This document shows positions 1-13,531 of a stretch of DNA of 42,953 nt, in pieces. This DNA comes from Lingula anatina (lineage: Eukaryota; Brachiopoda; Lingulata; Lingulida; Lingulidae), in assembly GCF_001039355.2 (NCBI RefSeq), contig NW_019775645.1, positions 127,006 through 169,958 on the forward strand, written 5' to 3'. A program made the position numbers and the translations under genes. The notes below the pieces were generated by a model. The model searched no databases. It had not been told where the DNA came from and was given only the letters and a program-made list of their open reading frames with translations. Every line of letters starts with the position of its first letter. The first letter of the stretch is position 1.

Positions 1-719
1 CAGTATGCTAACTTTCAAGGGAGACTGATAAAAATTCAAATCAAACAACGAATGGAACTATACAAATGGTCAACAAGTTGCATCATGTTAATGTTTGGCG
101 GTGCACTGTTGGCCGTTCAAAATTGCCACTATTTGGGTCTTACAGTTACAGGCTAGATACAGTTGTACTTTACATGTTTACAACCGTACTGGACCGGTAG
201 GAGGGCCGAAAACTGTGGCAACTCCTGATGCAGTTTGGCTAAATCTGGTGAAAGGATCTCCATGAAATTCACCTCCGTGCTTTGAATAGTCATGAACCTT
301 TCACAGCAAATTTTGCTCACCTGTGCTTACCTTAAATAGACTTTAATCTTCGACTGATTGAACTGATCTTCGACTTCTTCTTGCAACACATGTTGAGAAT
401 AGCGCGAAAAGTGTTGTGTCTATCGATGCGTCTATCTAGTATTAGTTTTGGTCTAGTTATGATATATTCACACATATCGTTCTCTTTTTATCATAAATAT
501 GTTATTTTTGTATGACCATTAATACAAACATTCATTTTGGTGACCACATAAGTAAAAACTAATTGTTAAATTATCAACGGTACTCTCGAGTCATTTTCAC
601 CGCTGCCGTAGGTGGGTACCTAATTGACGTGTGGCAAACAAGATGGGCAAGTAGCCCTCGGGTAGTGGAAAAAACCTAGGATTATTGCCCATAAATACAC
701 AATAAAGGAATGCATGATA
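1..719. other. Upstream region of COG7, probable promoter and 5' UTR
   Basis: No protein or RNA gene recognised. CpG-containing stretches at about 390-430 and 590-660 are richer in G+C than the surrounding AT-rich DNA and may mark the promoter or an untranslated first exon of COG7. If ATG at 720 is the start, two further ATGs lie just before it (712, which is out of frame, and 714, which is in frame and would add Met-Ile). The left part may also be downstream sequence of an unseen neighbour. Confidence 0.3.
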
Positions 720-3700
720 ATGGTAAGATAGAGACATCAATATACCACGTATCCTTAGAATGCATTACAAGTAAATGAACTGTCTGAAGTTGCACTTTAA
801 AGAATGAATAAAGAACTTGATTGAATGTTTCACTTGTTAAACTTATATTTTGTTAAAATGTTTATTTTTCCTCTCTTCCTCTCTCCATATTTAGTTTCCA
901 GTCACTTAATGTGCAATTAATGTAAAACCCCGCCCAAAATACGCATGCTATTGTGGTGTCTGTTAAAAACTTCATTCGGTGTATTTACAGGATTTCTCTA
1001 AATTTCTGGATGAAAATTTTGACATCAAAGAATGGGTAAATGCTGCTTTTAAGTCCCAGAAGGATCCAACAGTCAAAAAGGATGTGAGTATTGCATATAC
1101 CACAGTATATTTGTGCAAGCATCTTTAAGGGACATATCTGAATCTTAAAGTCTTGCTGTTAGCGATTTTAATGGCATTGGAGTTTAAGATTCAATTTAAA
1201 ATAATATTTTAATATAATAATAAAATCATCCCCATGGCTGTTTCATGTATATGTCAGTTTTTTTTCTTTCTTTCATTATTTTTCAGTTTCCCTTGTTGAA
1301 CTTTCCTTCTTGTCTTTATGTTTTTATTTGACTTGTTATTTTTATTTTTTTATTTTTTTGTTTGCAAATGGTTGATAAAATTGATGCAATATAATTTCAG
1401 CAATATGCCACTACCATGGTGATGAAGCTACAGATGTTCATACAAGAAGTGAACAATGTCATTGAGGAAGCAAGTCAGCAGGCTGTTCAGAATTTACCCA
1501 GGTAATCTGAACTGAGGTTGCATTCAAGATTGCTTCATTAGAGAAATGTACTTGTTATTGTGACATTGATGCTTTTTATTTATTTTCTTTTATTATTTCA
1601 ATTGATTATTAGGTAGTTGAAATGTCTTGACAAAGGTGGGTAAATGCTTTTCTTAATTTCAGAATTTTGATTGTATGAATATTTTCTTGAAATATGATAA
1701 TAAGGGGGCAATGCAAGATACTTAAAATGAATTTTGTGGTTATTGTGAAATTGTTCTTTCAGTGTATCACATGGTAGTGTTTTTTTTTTTTTTTACTGTA
1801 GGGTTATTCGTGAGATAGAAGCGGTAAAACAGGAAGCATCTTTGCTGCAGGACCAGATGAGGATGGTAAAAGAGGACATTCAGAAGGTGTGGAGGAATAT
1901 GAGAATATATTTCGAATATAGATGCTCTGATATAGACAAATACATCACTGACATTATGATTTTAGTATAATGAAAATTGCATTTATGTATTTTATATTTA
2001 TCTAAGATAGCAAATGTGTAGAAAAAAATTGCTGCAAAACTTAATTACCCATACATGTATTTAAATTTGGTCTTAAGAATGACATATGATATTTTAAGAT
2101 ATTATTTGAAAAAATGTTTCAATTTCTCAAACATTCAAGTAGTAGAATAACACGTTGGTGTCATGAGTAAGTCCCAAACATGCCAGAAGTATACAGTAGT
2201 GTGTGTCTTCTAATTTTTCTTAGCAAAGGATTTCAAATAATTTTCTGTTGGTTTTATTCCTCCTATTAGGTAGAACATGACACCTCACAAAGCATGCAGA
2301 TGCTGCTACAGTTGGACAACATCAAATCTAGAATGCAAGCTGCTTCTAATGCTCTCAAGGTATTTGTACAACAGAGCTGTTCCTCAATTTACAATGTTAT
2401 ACCATATTAGCCAAATACTTGAATGGTTTTATTGAAATCATGTATCGAAGTCGATTTGCAAATAACTGAAAAGCCATATCATATATTTTGAGTGGTTTGA
2501 AACAAATTAATGTGCAAGGTACGCAGTCACTTTCGGGTTACACGTGCCTTTTGTTTAACACAATTAGACAAATTAAAAAAGAATTTGGAACATACATATG
2601 AGCAGAGTTGTTCAATTTTTAACTTTTATTTAATTTTTTTATAAATCATTAAAAGTATGGATAATATTGGTAAATGTTTTAGAATGTTTTAACATTAAAT
2701 GCCAGAATGTTTTAGAACCAGTGTGTGACTCTTATTTTGTAGGAAGCCGATAACTGGTCTACTCTCTCAGCTGACATTGAAGAAGTTTTTGATTCTCAGG
2801 ATATAAATGTGGTAAGTTATCAACATGTATATATATATATTTGGATTCGGTCAGTAGTAATTTCAATCAAATGAAGAACAAACATAAATTCTCATTCTGG
2901 ACACATACAACAAATGGTAAGAGCTCTAACATTGGTCCATTTCCCATAGATATCATCACTCAGGAAACTGAACTTGTTATAAGTATAACGTTTAATTCTC
3001 AAGCTTTATGTGAAACATGGTAACAATTTTAAAGTTGTTTTGTTCTGAAACATCTTATTTATTTTATTGACTTGACATTGGTCACAAGCAGATCTAGTAT
3101 GAGCGGTTAGTCTGAATATGCCAGCTGACTGTTGGTATAGTGGCAAAGTGTATTTATGCACTGGAGAAATGTTTTATGTAATGGAAATAAAACTGCTATA
3201 AATGGGAACTTGATGGACAAGATATGGATAACAGGTAGCTTTGGCCTTTGACTAAACATTCCTTTACAATACATTACTTCTTATCAGTCTAGTGTAATAT
3301 TTATAGATGTTTTTTGATGATTCTTCCATTTTCCTTTTATAGATAGCAGAAAAATTGGTTGGAATGCAGCAGAGTTTGGTAAGTGGATGTTTATAATTGT
3401 ATGTTTTTTTGGTCTGTGGTCTATTATCCAAGTGAATATTAATTTATCCAAAAAATAGATAAGTTGGTCAAATCTGTTTGTTCATGATTTATTCAAGCAT
3501 CAGGCATTTTCAAGTTCATTGGTCTTTAGTGTTGAAAAATCTTTTATTTTCCTTATATGATTTTATATTGTACTGCTTAATAAATAGTGACATTGACTTT
3601 GAAGAAAATCATTTAGACATCTTCACACAACCCAGCTAAAAGGAGCAGAAAATATGCAATTTTGTCTGTGGTTTCATTCCAGCAAATCTTGGTGGATGTT

Positions 3701-6700
3701 CCTGATTATAAAGATAGGTGTCAGCACTTGGAAAAACTGAAAAATAGACTGGAAGCCATGTTGAGTCCACAAGTTGTAGCAGCTTTCAATGCAAAGTCTT
3801 TAGGTGATACTTCACATTCTGTGAGACTGAAAATTATCATAATTATTTGGAATTTTTATGAAGTATTACATGTCATTGATTTCGCCACTTGTTGATTATT
3901 GTTGTATCGGCTTTGGATTCAAATCTTTTGGGAAAGTGTTGAATGAAATTCAATTTCTGAATATTATTATTACTTAAAAAGACTTGAATGATGAAATATA
4001 ACAAATTAGGTAAGAGGAAGGTTTTCCCTCTACTAAATAGATAATGCTGACCTGGAGGTATTTACAAGTTTTTTCTCTTTCCTCAGAATCTGCCCAGGTT
4101 TACGTAAAAATCTTCTCCAACATAGACAGATTGCCACAGCTTTACAAATACTATCACAAGTGCCATAAGGTGAGCCTGACACATTATTAAAGATCTACAA
4201 CTTGAATTCCATATCTTTCCCAGATGTCAGCATACAAACTGTGAACTAAGTGCCTGTAGTGGGATTATATGATTGAGATCTTTTTTTGATTCAGAAGTAA
4301 GAAGTAAACATGACTGTCATTAACTCTGAATGGGGTAATCCAGACCACCATATTTGAATTTTGAGGTCTTTTTAGCCCCAAACTGAAAACTGCGAGGATC
4401 ATTTATTAGTCACTTAAAATCCCCTTGTTTGACAGTGTTTGTCATGTTTTGTGAAAATGTGTCAGGGAGCCCAAAAAGCTACTCATAACCATGGGATTGA
4501 GTAGCCAAGTTTCTCTTGGAGTATCACAAGTCTAAACTGATGCATTTTAGACTGGACCTGGTTTTCTGTTTCCTACTATTTTCCAGACTCAGCTGTTAAA
4601 TCAGTGGAAGACAATAGTAGAGACGAACCAAGAGGAGACTGTGGTAGAGTGGCTGTCAGAGTTCTACGACCAGATGTTTTCAACTTGGCACACACAGGTG
4701 AGTGCAAGTGTGGAGATTTAAGACAAGGGTTGCAAGTGACTAGTGTTTTTTTTTTTTTTTTTTTTTTTTTCAGGCTGTCTTTTCCTCTTGCATATTGGAT
4801 TTGGATATCATTTGGCAGACATGACCTTTATGAGCACTTTTCAAGACAATGACGTACACTGTAAATGATACCTGTAGTTATCTGGGTGATATGCTGGGGG
4901 TCTGTAAGGACATCCAGTATATATCCAGTCCCAAAAGAGTCACATTACTCAACTTGCCTTTCCTGCCCTCTTAACTGATGCACATCAACCTTGTACAAAT
5001 CCACACTGCATCATTTACTAGCTCTGTCTGGAAGAGACAGTGTTAGAGAAATAAATTTGCATCCATCCCATGAATACACCCTACCATCCACAATTTTGGC
5101 TCATCCAATTAAATATTGATTCATTTTTTTATTTTTCTTTACTAATTTATTGCCATCAGGTGCAGTGGTGCAGTCAGGTTTTCAAGGAACCAGAGAAGAT
5201 TGTCAGCCAGTTGTTAACAGAAACTTTGGCTGCCATGGAACCATCTATCCCATACTGCATTGCTAACTTCCTGGAAAGCAAAAGCAGCCCATTGGACGCA
5301 TTGATGGAGGTGCTTCAAGTATGTGGACACAAAAAATTAGATTATGAATTGCCCTTCACTACAATAAGCATAAACTGATACTATTAATTTCTTTGGTTCA
5401 GTTAAAACCTGCAGAAATAATTTGATAATAATAATTCAGGTCTTGAGAAATTTAAATAGAAAATGCAGGCTACCCTTGACAACAATATACACAAATTTAT
5501 ACTTATTTTTGTTTGGTTTAATTCAAGTGATGCTATAAAACTATGAATATTTTAGGTCTCAGAAAGGTTTGCAAAAAGTATCGAGACTGCTCTAGAAAGT
5601 CATGCAGAGGGACCTTTGGGAAGTGAGTACTCCGCCACCCTGGCCATGGCCATTTACGCCCCCTATAGGTCATATGTACAGAGATATGAGAACTACGAGG
5701 AGGCAGCACTGAGCACACATTTGAATAACATTCCACTGGTTAGTTAAGCCTTGTTTATCTAAGCAAATAGCTACAGCAGGTTGAAGGTTTTTTATAAGTG
5801 CTTTATATAGATAAATATGTCATATAGGAAACAAAAAGGAAAATAATAAAATTCATTTTTAATAAATTGCTATTCATATTTGTGATGAAGTAGACTTTAC
5901 CATGAATTGGAGGAGACATGCTCTTATCAAGGTAGATTTTTAAATAACAAACTGTAAATTTGACAATTGCAAAGAAAAGATATTGAAGTAGCATAATGTT
6001 TCTATTGCAGTATTGCTAATGTTCAAAAAAATTTAGTTTTTATCTTTCACACCTTATGGTTTCTGCTGCTTCTCATTTACTCCCTAATTATGTCATTTCC
6101 CTGTTGTATACAGGACAAGCAAGAGGTTATGGACTCTGTGAGAGTTTTGGGAGAATCTGTCAACAAACTATTTTCTGCAGCAAACAAGGTATTTCTGAAA
6201 TACATTGCAATCATTTATTCGTGTTCTTCATTCATCCAAAGTATAATGTCAAGTATTTTACATCAGTCAATTTGTATGTCATTTTATTTGAAAAAATTAA
6301 TAATTGAGATATATAATAATTATCCTTTCAGGGCAATGAAAGATGTCTAAAGTTAACTCATGGATGTGGTTACATCAGCCTATTACAAGCTTTAAAGGTA
6401 AAATAAAGCTTTTAAATTGCATACCAAAATAACATTGTCTAATATAACAGTGACTTTAAATTTTGATATTCAAAGAAAGCAACCATAGTAGATACATCCC
6501 ATAGTTGCCTTTACTTTAAAAATATGGTTGAAAGTTGAATAATACATATGGAAATACTTAGAACCATGCTTTATCTTTACAGAACTATTTTATCAACTAT
6601 GGGAAGGAATTCCGCCGGGTGTTGACCAATCTGAGAGAGAAGATCAAAATGGGGGACAATGACCCTTGGGCACTCTTCCAGCACTCTCTACGGATTATAC

Positions 6701-9700
6701 AGACTTGTGGTCAGTTTGAGAGTTGGACAATGATATTTTTATTTTGAAAATGTTATTTGATAAAATGATATTAAAGTCATCACTATTTCGTGAAACCACC
6801 AAAACATGACATGGCGTGAAATTTCAAGGAATATTTTATAAGTCAAAACAAGAGTAAAAAAAAGACGTTTAAAAGCTAACTCACAATATTTTCAAATCAG
6901 CCATCTTTAACATAAAAATAAAATAAGCCCTTGTTAAAAGTAAATTAATTTTATATGTAGTTAAAAAAAAAATTATTATAATAATTTATTTATTTTTGCA
7001 CACTGTGTTTCCAGGAGAACTAATCCTGCATGTAGAAGAGTTGGATGATAGTTTGATGAGCAATATACTACATTCCATTGGCAAACAGACACCCTCAACT
7101 CCTAAAATTGGGGGAGAAATACGGTAAACTGTATTCCTAACCATCAATTTCCAAACTGTTTTGAATAAATTGAAATCATTTACTATTCAGTCATATTTTA
7201 AATTTATGATTTGTAATCATATTATTAGTTTTATGCCCTTAAGAGCACATCATTTAAAATGAAGATCTTGCTTGTATATATTATCATATTTTTTCTTACA
7301 AATATCCTGAGAGAACCCATGTTTCATTTTCAGACTAAGGGTCAACCCATTTCACCAGTACACAGAGCTTTTGATAGAGAAAGTGGAGGATAGAGAAGCA
7401 CTGGAATTACTTGTAACTAAACTGGAAGAAGGTGAGATATTGATACTTTTTGTCAGTACCACTCTGTTGTATATTTTTAATCAGAACTATGTGAAATTAT
7501 TAGTAGATATTTGCATATTTTAGTTAAATGTTATAATAGTACAAAAGAGACAGAACTATATGAATTAATTAGTAGATACTTGCATCTTTTAGTTAAATGT
7601 TATAATAGTGTAATATAATAAAAGAGAAGCACTGTAACTTTAAGTAACTTAGCTAGAAGAAGGTGATGAATAACTGAGATTGATAACAGTACTTTAGTTG
7701 AGACTCGTTTTCTATTTATATAACTTTTTAATTAACTGATTGGATGTTTGAATACATGTTGAAAACTCTTGCAAGTTCCAATATTTTCTATTTTCTATAT
7801 CAGAACTGTCTAATTGACTGATTAGATGTTTGAATACATGTAATAATTGTATAGGATTGAAAAAAATGAAAAAAGGAGGAAGTATTTTACATCAAGCCAA
7901 ATCCACCATAATTCACTTACTCCCAATGTAAAACATTTTAATAAATTTCTCACCTGCATTGTTTTCAAAGTAGCCTCATATGTTTTTACTAATATGTGAT
8001 TACTTCTGTAGAGATGCCGTCAGTACTGGAAGTTGTGAAGAAAGATTTCTCTGCGTTGAGCGTGGATGCACATAGGTTTGCCTTTGACATTGTGTTTGCG
8101 CAGATCAAGGAACATTTGCAGGAAGTCTCCACAATGGAGGTATGAGTTGTTCATAATAGGTGGAGGACTTACCAGAAAATTATTTAATACTTTTAACATC
8201 CTGTTGATAAATTTAAGCACTCCTCTTCAAAAAAATGCAAACTTTTGTTAAAATTATAAATGGCTACACTAATAAATACTGTTTGGTATGCAATTATCAG
8301 AAGTGATAACTTTCTTTTCCAACTCTTTTACATAACTTAAAAAAAATATGTTATTTTTACTTGATTATTTACTGTAACAATTATGTTTTATTATAATTTA
8401 TAATTTATTTGAGATGTTTAATCTAGATTTATACCAGATCTCAAATCTAACCTTCTTATCTATAGTTTATGTAAATACCCATCAGTATTTCCCACAACTT
8501 CACATTGCCAGTATTATTATTTAATTTCCGACATTAATAGTTTTCATTACTGTGGTCATTTTCAATTGTATTTCTGTCCAGATTTGGACCAGTGCCAGTG
8601 CTGGGGGTGCCCTGACCGCTGACCTGCCTACATTTAGCCTCTCTCCACAGGAATACATCACCCAGGTATGTTAACACTGGCCACAGTCCCTTTTATTCAT
8701 AAACATATTTCTTTGGGGAATCCCTTTCTGGACTGGACTGTGTTCATCAGTGTGTGCTTGTGAGAGCTAAGACCCCAATTCCATAGACATCTAAGAGCAA
8801 TCAGGGCTCCGTATCTCGAAAGGTTCGCTATGTTGCGCAAGTGTCTCGATTCCATAGCCGATTCTATTTCGAGATACGGGGCCATGGAATCGAGACACTT
8901 TAGCACGTGCGCAACATAGCGAACCTTTTGAGATACGGAGCCCAGCTTAACTGAATGACACACCTCTTGTTTCCAGCATACTTGTATAATCACCAGCTTT
9001 TTTTGTCTTCTTCTTAACACCAGGAGGAGGAATGGCATTCAGTGAAAACTGCAGACTGCAGTCAGTGAGAGTAGATTCACATAGACAGATGATGTGTCTA
9101 TGGGAATGGAGTCTTTGACAGTATTGTTACTATCTCAACACTCATTTATTGATAGACGTTGTTAATCAAGAAACCATTTTTTAAAATGTGTATAATGCAT
9201 GTTTTATAAACTAGTTTGGACAGTTTGAGAGAATTACGTAACTAAAAAGCCTGAAGAAAACAAAGCTATGTTTTGCTGCATGTAAAAACGGTTGTGGTAT
9301 GTAGTTAATAACTTCAAATTTGAGTAGATAAGCCTATGATAAGTTTTTAATAATGAACACATTGACAGAATCATAGTATCATAGTGTGTGTAACATCTTG
9401 GATAGCCAAAAAAAAACAAACTTTTCTGCATAATTATTAAGACAATAGGACAAAAGCTTGAATTTATTTAAGAGTAAGATACATTTTTTTCCAGGTTGGT
9501 CAATATTTGATGACCATTCCGCAGCATTTAGAGCCCTTCACAACTCAAGACAACCCAGCTCTGCTGGTGGCCGTAAAACATGGGAAGCTACCATACACTG
9601 AGGAACAAGGTGTGTGGTAAATGGTGGTTGGAAATGTGACACTTGTAACATGAAAAGCGATGTTGTGTAAAATTGCAGTAGAGAAAGTGAGATCTCTAGA

Positions 9701-11001
9701 AATGAGGTAGTTTGTAAGATTGATATAACTGAATTTAAGCCAACCAGCCTGTTGTGGACTATTTATAATTATATTTACCCTGTTATTACTTTTCTAAAGT
9801 GTTTCTTACAATCATTGCCTGTCTAATGTATATGTCACAGGGAAGATTGAAATCCAGGCAGATTTTAAATCCACCTAGGCAGATTGAAATATTTTACAAA
9901 GCTTTGTTTATTTAAACCAACCTTTGTTTTGAAATAGCATGCCTACTCCTCTATACATTTAACTCGGTATGAGAAGAAATGGCAAAGTACAGCTACACAA
10001 TTGTCAGAAATTAAATTTTTAAAAACAAAGAAAGTAGTATTGCAGTGGAGCTTTAAGACATTTAAACTTAAGCCTGTTTTTCAGACAGTTGCTGGACATG
10101 GCTGACATTGTAATTTTTTCAAAGTTCTCAGTATATTTGATGACTGAAAGACAGAAAACGATAAGCATTTTTGCTAGTGTGATTGTAAGCTTTCAGACAA
10201 CATCACTGACACTTTGCTGATAAAGAAAAGCCTACTGAATATGATGTAGAAATCCTTAAATCAATTTATTCCACAGAGTCCTTTGAACAGATAGCAGACC
10301 TGTGGCTGGAGTCCATGGCACGTGGAGCCATGCACATGTATTGTGAGGAGATTCTCAAGATTCCTGAAATAACGGCGCATGCATCAAGGCAGCTAGTCAC
10401 AGACATAGGTAAATGTGCCTCAAGGTTGATAAAACATAAAGATCACGTAAAAACTGGGATGCCAGTTTTGTGTTTGTATGGTATAGTTGATTATACTTTG
10501 GACCATCAAGGTTCATGTACATACATACATAAAAGTTTATCTTATTTAAAGGACAAACTGTAATAAAGAAAATAAGAATTAAAATAAATAATACACCATT
10601 ATAAGGTCTTCCTTAAGAGGCCTTATGATTAGTTCAAGTTTAATATACAGCACCAAGTAACACATTGCTTATTGTCAGTAGACGTTTTTACGCAAGGTAC
10701 ATGAAAACAGGAAGTCTTGCATGAATCTTTGTCTAATTTTAATGTATTCAGAGCAGGTCAAAATCAAATGAAGTTCATCTTTAATATCTGTAGATTAAAC
10801 TGTCTATTTTCATAAAAAAAAGCATTGTCTTATTTTACAGACTATTTATCAAATGTCCTGGATGATCTTGGCCTCCAACCCTCAGAGACAGTAAAGAACA
10901 TTGAAACATTACTGAAGTGCAGCAAAGACAACTTTGACGAGGAGTCAGAAAATATGCCACGAAGGCTTGTCAGTGTTCTCAAGGGAATGAGGGGACTGTA
11001 G
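720..11001 (+). CDS. COG7: COG7, conserved oligomeric Golgi complex subunit 7 (multi-exon)
   Basis: Seen: 21 exons join in phase with GT-AG borders: 991-1083, 1401-1501, 1802-1886, 2270-2359, 2743-2811, 3343-3378, 3683-3803, 4087-4169, 4587-4697, 5160-5318, 5556-5738, 6114-6188, 6332-6397, 6583-6709, 7015-7123, 7334-7431, 8012-8139, 8582-8665, 9495-9609, 10277-10408, 10841-11001 (TAG). They encode 741 residues; animal COG7 is about 770. The first exon opens [15 protein letters not shown], which in known COG7 follows directly on the start Met, so Met comes from an upstream exon; ATG|GTAAGA at 720-722 fits. Residues about 35-95 form a charged helical stretch ([15 protein letters not shown] ... 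[11 protein letters not shown]) typical of this family's N-terminus; the end reads [15 protein letters not shown]. Known: COG7 sits in lobe B (COG5-8) of the CATCHR-type tether that handles retrograde vesicles at the Golgi, and its loss in humans disturbs glycosylation. No frameshift or in-frame stop is visible. Confidence 0.95.
4746..4770 (+). repeat. 25-bp poly(T) tract just after a COG7 donor site
   Basis: Uninterrupted T run within the intron following exon 4587-4697. Nothing else notable; likely a replication-slippage tract. Confidence 0.9.
7334..7880 (+). repeat. Local tandem duplications in COG7 after exon 7334-7431, including a decayed copy of that exon's end
   Basis: The last part of the exon and its donor (7391-7443: AGAGAAGCACTG ... 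GAAGAAGGTGAG ... TTGAT) recurs in the following intron at 7622-7684 with substitutions and in-frame stops. Between them a 69-bp unit beginning CAGAACTAT is present twice in tandem (7482-7550 and 7551-7620). A third pair, GATGTTTGAATACATGT, occurs near 7743 and 7826. The second exon end keeps a GGTGAT-type donor-like sequence but its frame is closed, so it is a relic and not an alternative exon. Confidence 0.75.
8804..8943. repeat. Long imperfect palindrome (fold-back or MITE-like) in a COG7 intron
   Basis: The left arm at 8804-8855 (GGGCTCCGTATCTCGAAAGG ... ATTCCAT) is matched in reverse complement by the right arm at 8883-8943 (ATGGAATCGAG ... GAGATACGGAGCCC). A few bases are inserted in the right arm (TAGCACGTG). 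The loop region repeats CTATTTCGAGATACGGG, so a smaller hairpin can form inside. The palindrome is GC- and CpG-rich in an AT-rich intron, which suggests a recent insertion. No clear target-site duplication was seen. Confidence 0.75.
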
Positions 11002-11624
11002 GGGTCTACACGCTTTGCATCAAGGAGGCCTTGAGGTTTTGGAGTCTGCTTTAGGGGTCTACATGTATTTCGGCAAGGAGGCCATGAAGTGCAAGAGTCT
11101 TTTTAAGGAACTAAAATCTTTAACAAGTGTTCACTGAAGTCTGCACATCATAGAGATACCGGACTGTCAATTTTTCATTCTTTTCTTCTTCTGGTTATCT
11201 ATGTAGTGGAGGATGGGGTGATATTAGGGAGTGCACAGCTTCGGGGACAGGAGTGAAGAAAATAGGGATATGGGATTTCACGTTGAGGGGATATGTTTTT
11301 TTTTTCAGCAATATTGATATGGGAGAGAGATATACCCAGTACATATTTCTAGTGTTGTTAAAAGTCTGAAATGGAACGGCTACTTGCTTGTGGATAAACG
11401 TTTGCGATGTTTTTTATGTTCGTCTACAACATACCCTAGGTTCTAGATTCCGGTATTGTCAGCTCGATCTTGATTTCATATATAACCCATATCAACAATA
11501 CCAGGGGTATGAGTAAAAGCGACTCCACCACGAGGTATATTTAGCAAGCTAGCTTTTACGTTTCTCTGACACTCAGGGTACTACAACACAGACTCATGAT
11601 GGTTGCAATTTGAAAAATAAATTA

Positions 11625-11659
<35 letters not shown>

Positions 11660-11660
11660 T
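11002..11660 (+). other. COG7 3' UTR with poly(A) signal, ending in an (ATT)n microsatellite
   Basis: After the TAG at 10999-11001 the sequence shows no continuing frame. The motif GGAGGCC recurs twice near the stop (around 11025 and 11080) within a short imprecise repeat (GGGGTCTACA ... AAGGAGGCC). A canonical AATAAA lies at 11616-11621, so the transcript probably ends shortly after, near the (ATT)n tract 11627-11660. The 3' UTR would be about 630 bases. Confidence 0.6.
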
Positions 11661-13441
11661 TATAAAATCTAATCTGATGAATGATGTCATTTACTGCATT
11701 TCACTTTAAACTTTTGATATGAAAGACCACATCACAGTAGCATCATTAACCAGCCGACAAACCGTTACAAAAAATATTCAGTAACATTATTACTGATCAG
11801 TTTCGACGCATGAAAATTGGAAAATAAAATATTTTTCATCGTTAATTTAACAAAATATAACTTAGGTGTGTAGCGACTAGATGTAGGCCAAAGTGTGGTC
11901 TGGTCGAAGGGCAAAGCAGTGCTATTGAAACTACCATTTTAATTGCAAATTACCTCTTCCAGTGAATAACTTTGACGAACGCGTTTCTTTTCCCTACCCC
12001 CGTACATAAGTACAACATTCCCATAGAAAACCTACATCCGCTATTGTTTGAGCTTACCTGCCGTCTGCACGTCTCTAACTCGCGCTGTCCTGACTTTGCA
12101 TGGACTCGTGTATTTTGGCAGTGCTTTCGATAATGTATAGTTTTCCTTTGAAATTTGGAAGATAGTTTCTTATTTATTTACTTAAAGTTAAATTTTATTG
12201 TATCTTGGCAAGCTTTCAACTTCAAAATTGGATATATATTATTCTATGGGCGATTTAGTAATTAAATAGATTTAAACCCCATACTTGTGCTCTATGTGCA
12301 ACCATCAGGAAAACCATTGTGTCATAAAGCTTTTCTTTCAAGGAAAAAGGAATGGAGCTATAAGATAGCACTTGAGACTAAGAAAGGCTTTTTTTGTGCT
12401 CTATCAGGCAATTTTGTTGAGCAGTGGCCAGGGAGCTTATCTGATTTCCCACGTTGTAATCGCATACAATTTTCTGAGGGATTTTTAAAACCTATTGTTT
12501 ATTAATAAATTAATAAATTTCTATTTTATTATTTTTATTTTTACTTTGGTTTTAGTAAAATTGTATGTTAAATAGAAAATTCCTGTACTTAACACACATC
12601 CTTATCAACGATGCCAAATCAGTTCTTTGATTCGACTGTAACACGATTTTTTTCAAAAGTGCCTCACCCTCTTGGGATCCAAAAGCGACACAAGTTATTC
12701 GAAATATTGTAGAAAAATAAGGAAACAAATACTAAAACTGGTCTGCTTTGTAGAACATACTGCATGTGTACAAAGCGGTTTTGGGATTTTTGAAAAATGT
12801 CAATTTATTTCACTTTGTTCTTCAACAGTAGTTTATACATATTTTAGATAGATAAAACGGGCGTGTTATCTGTATAAACTACTATTTTACTGAAAGTTTG
12901 ATTGTTTCATCCGAAGATAAATAACGCACGGTTTTCCTTTCTTCAGGCACCGCTCAATTCGTTAAATTACTGAAAAATAAAAAAGCAGTGTTTAATTAAA
13001 CTATGAATTATTGTCTTGCTGGAAAAATCGAAACTGGAAACTAGAAACTAGGCGCTAACTTCAAACGTTTAGACGTTTTCTTTTAAAGTGTCCGTCTATG
13101 TTTCAAGAAGTATAAAGAAAGAAAGGGAGAATGAAAGAAGAAGTAACCTTACGGTAACGCTGTACCGTAAGATTGAATGAAAATCCTGTCTTTTCAATCA
13201 CAATTCCGCCCCAGTTCGTTCATTCGACCTATGAAAGCTGATTTATATGCCCAGTCACGCAATATCAAGTATGTTGACCTTGAAAATGCGTTGTTATTTT
13301 TATTTGCTTATTTATTATCATTTTTATTTATTTATTTATTTATTTTGTTGTTGTTGTGTTCCTCTTTTCGATATGGAGACTTATTGTGCCTTCTCATAAA
13401 ACAGACTATAGTCCAAAGCGAAGCGCGCGCACTGAAAATAG
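11661..13441. other. Gene-poor AT-rich stretch
   Basis: No exon-like structure recognised. ORFs here are short and have low-complexity or unconvincing composition. A small hairpin lies at 12828-12882 (TAGTTTATACA / TGTATAAACTA). A (TTTA)n-rich tract lies at about 13316-13357. A slightly CpG-richer patch at 11960-12110 could be regulatory, but I cannot support this further. Confidence 0.4.
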
Positions 13442-13531
13442 GTGACCACTTCATCATTATGTAAATCAGGTGAGCGTTTTGGTGAGAGGTGCTCAGATAG
13501 GACCAAGGTCAGTAGAAGATGGAGAAGAAAG

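Noticed and set aside
3662-3895. 77-codon plus-strand ORF
   Set aside because: Its core (3683-3803) is a COG7 exon; the ends are read-through into the introns. The same holds for ORFs at 4604, 5070, 6056/6090, 8066 and 10315.
8697-9038. 113-codon minus-strand ORF
   Set aside because: It reads through the palindrome in the COG7 intron; the open frame comes from the GC-rich fold-back and has no splice partner.
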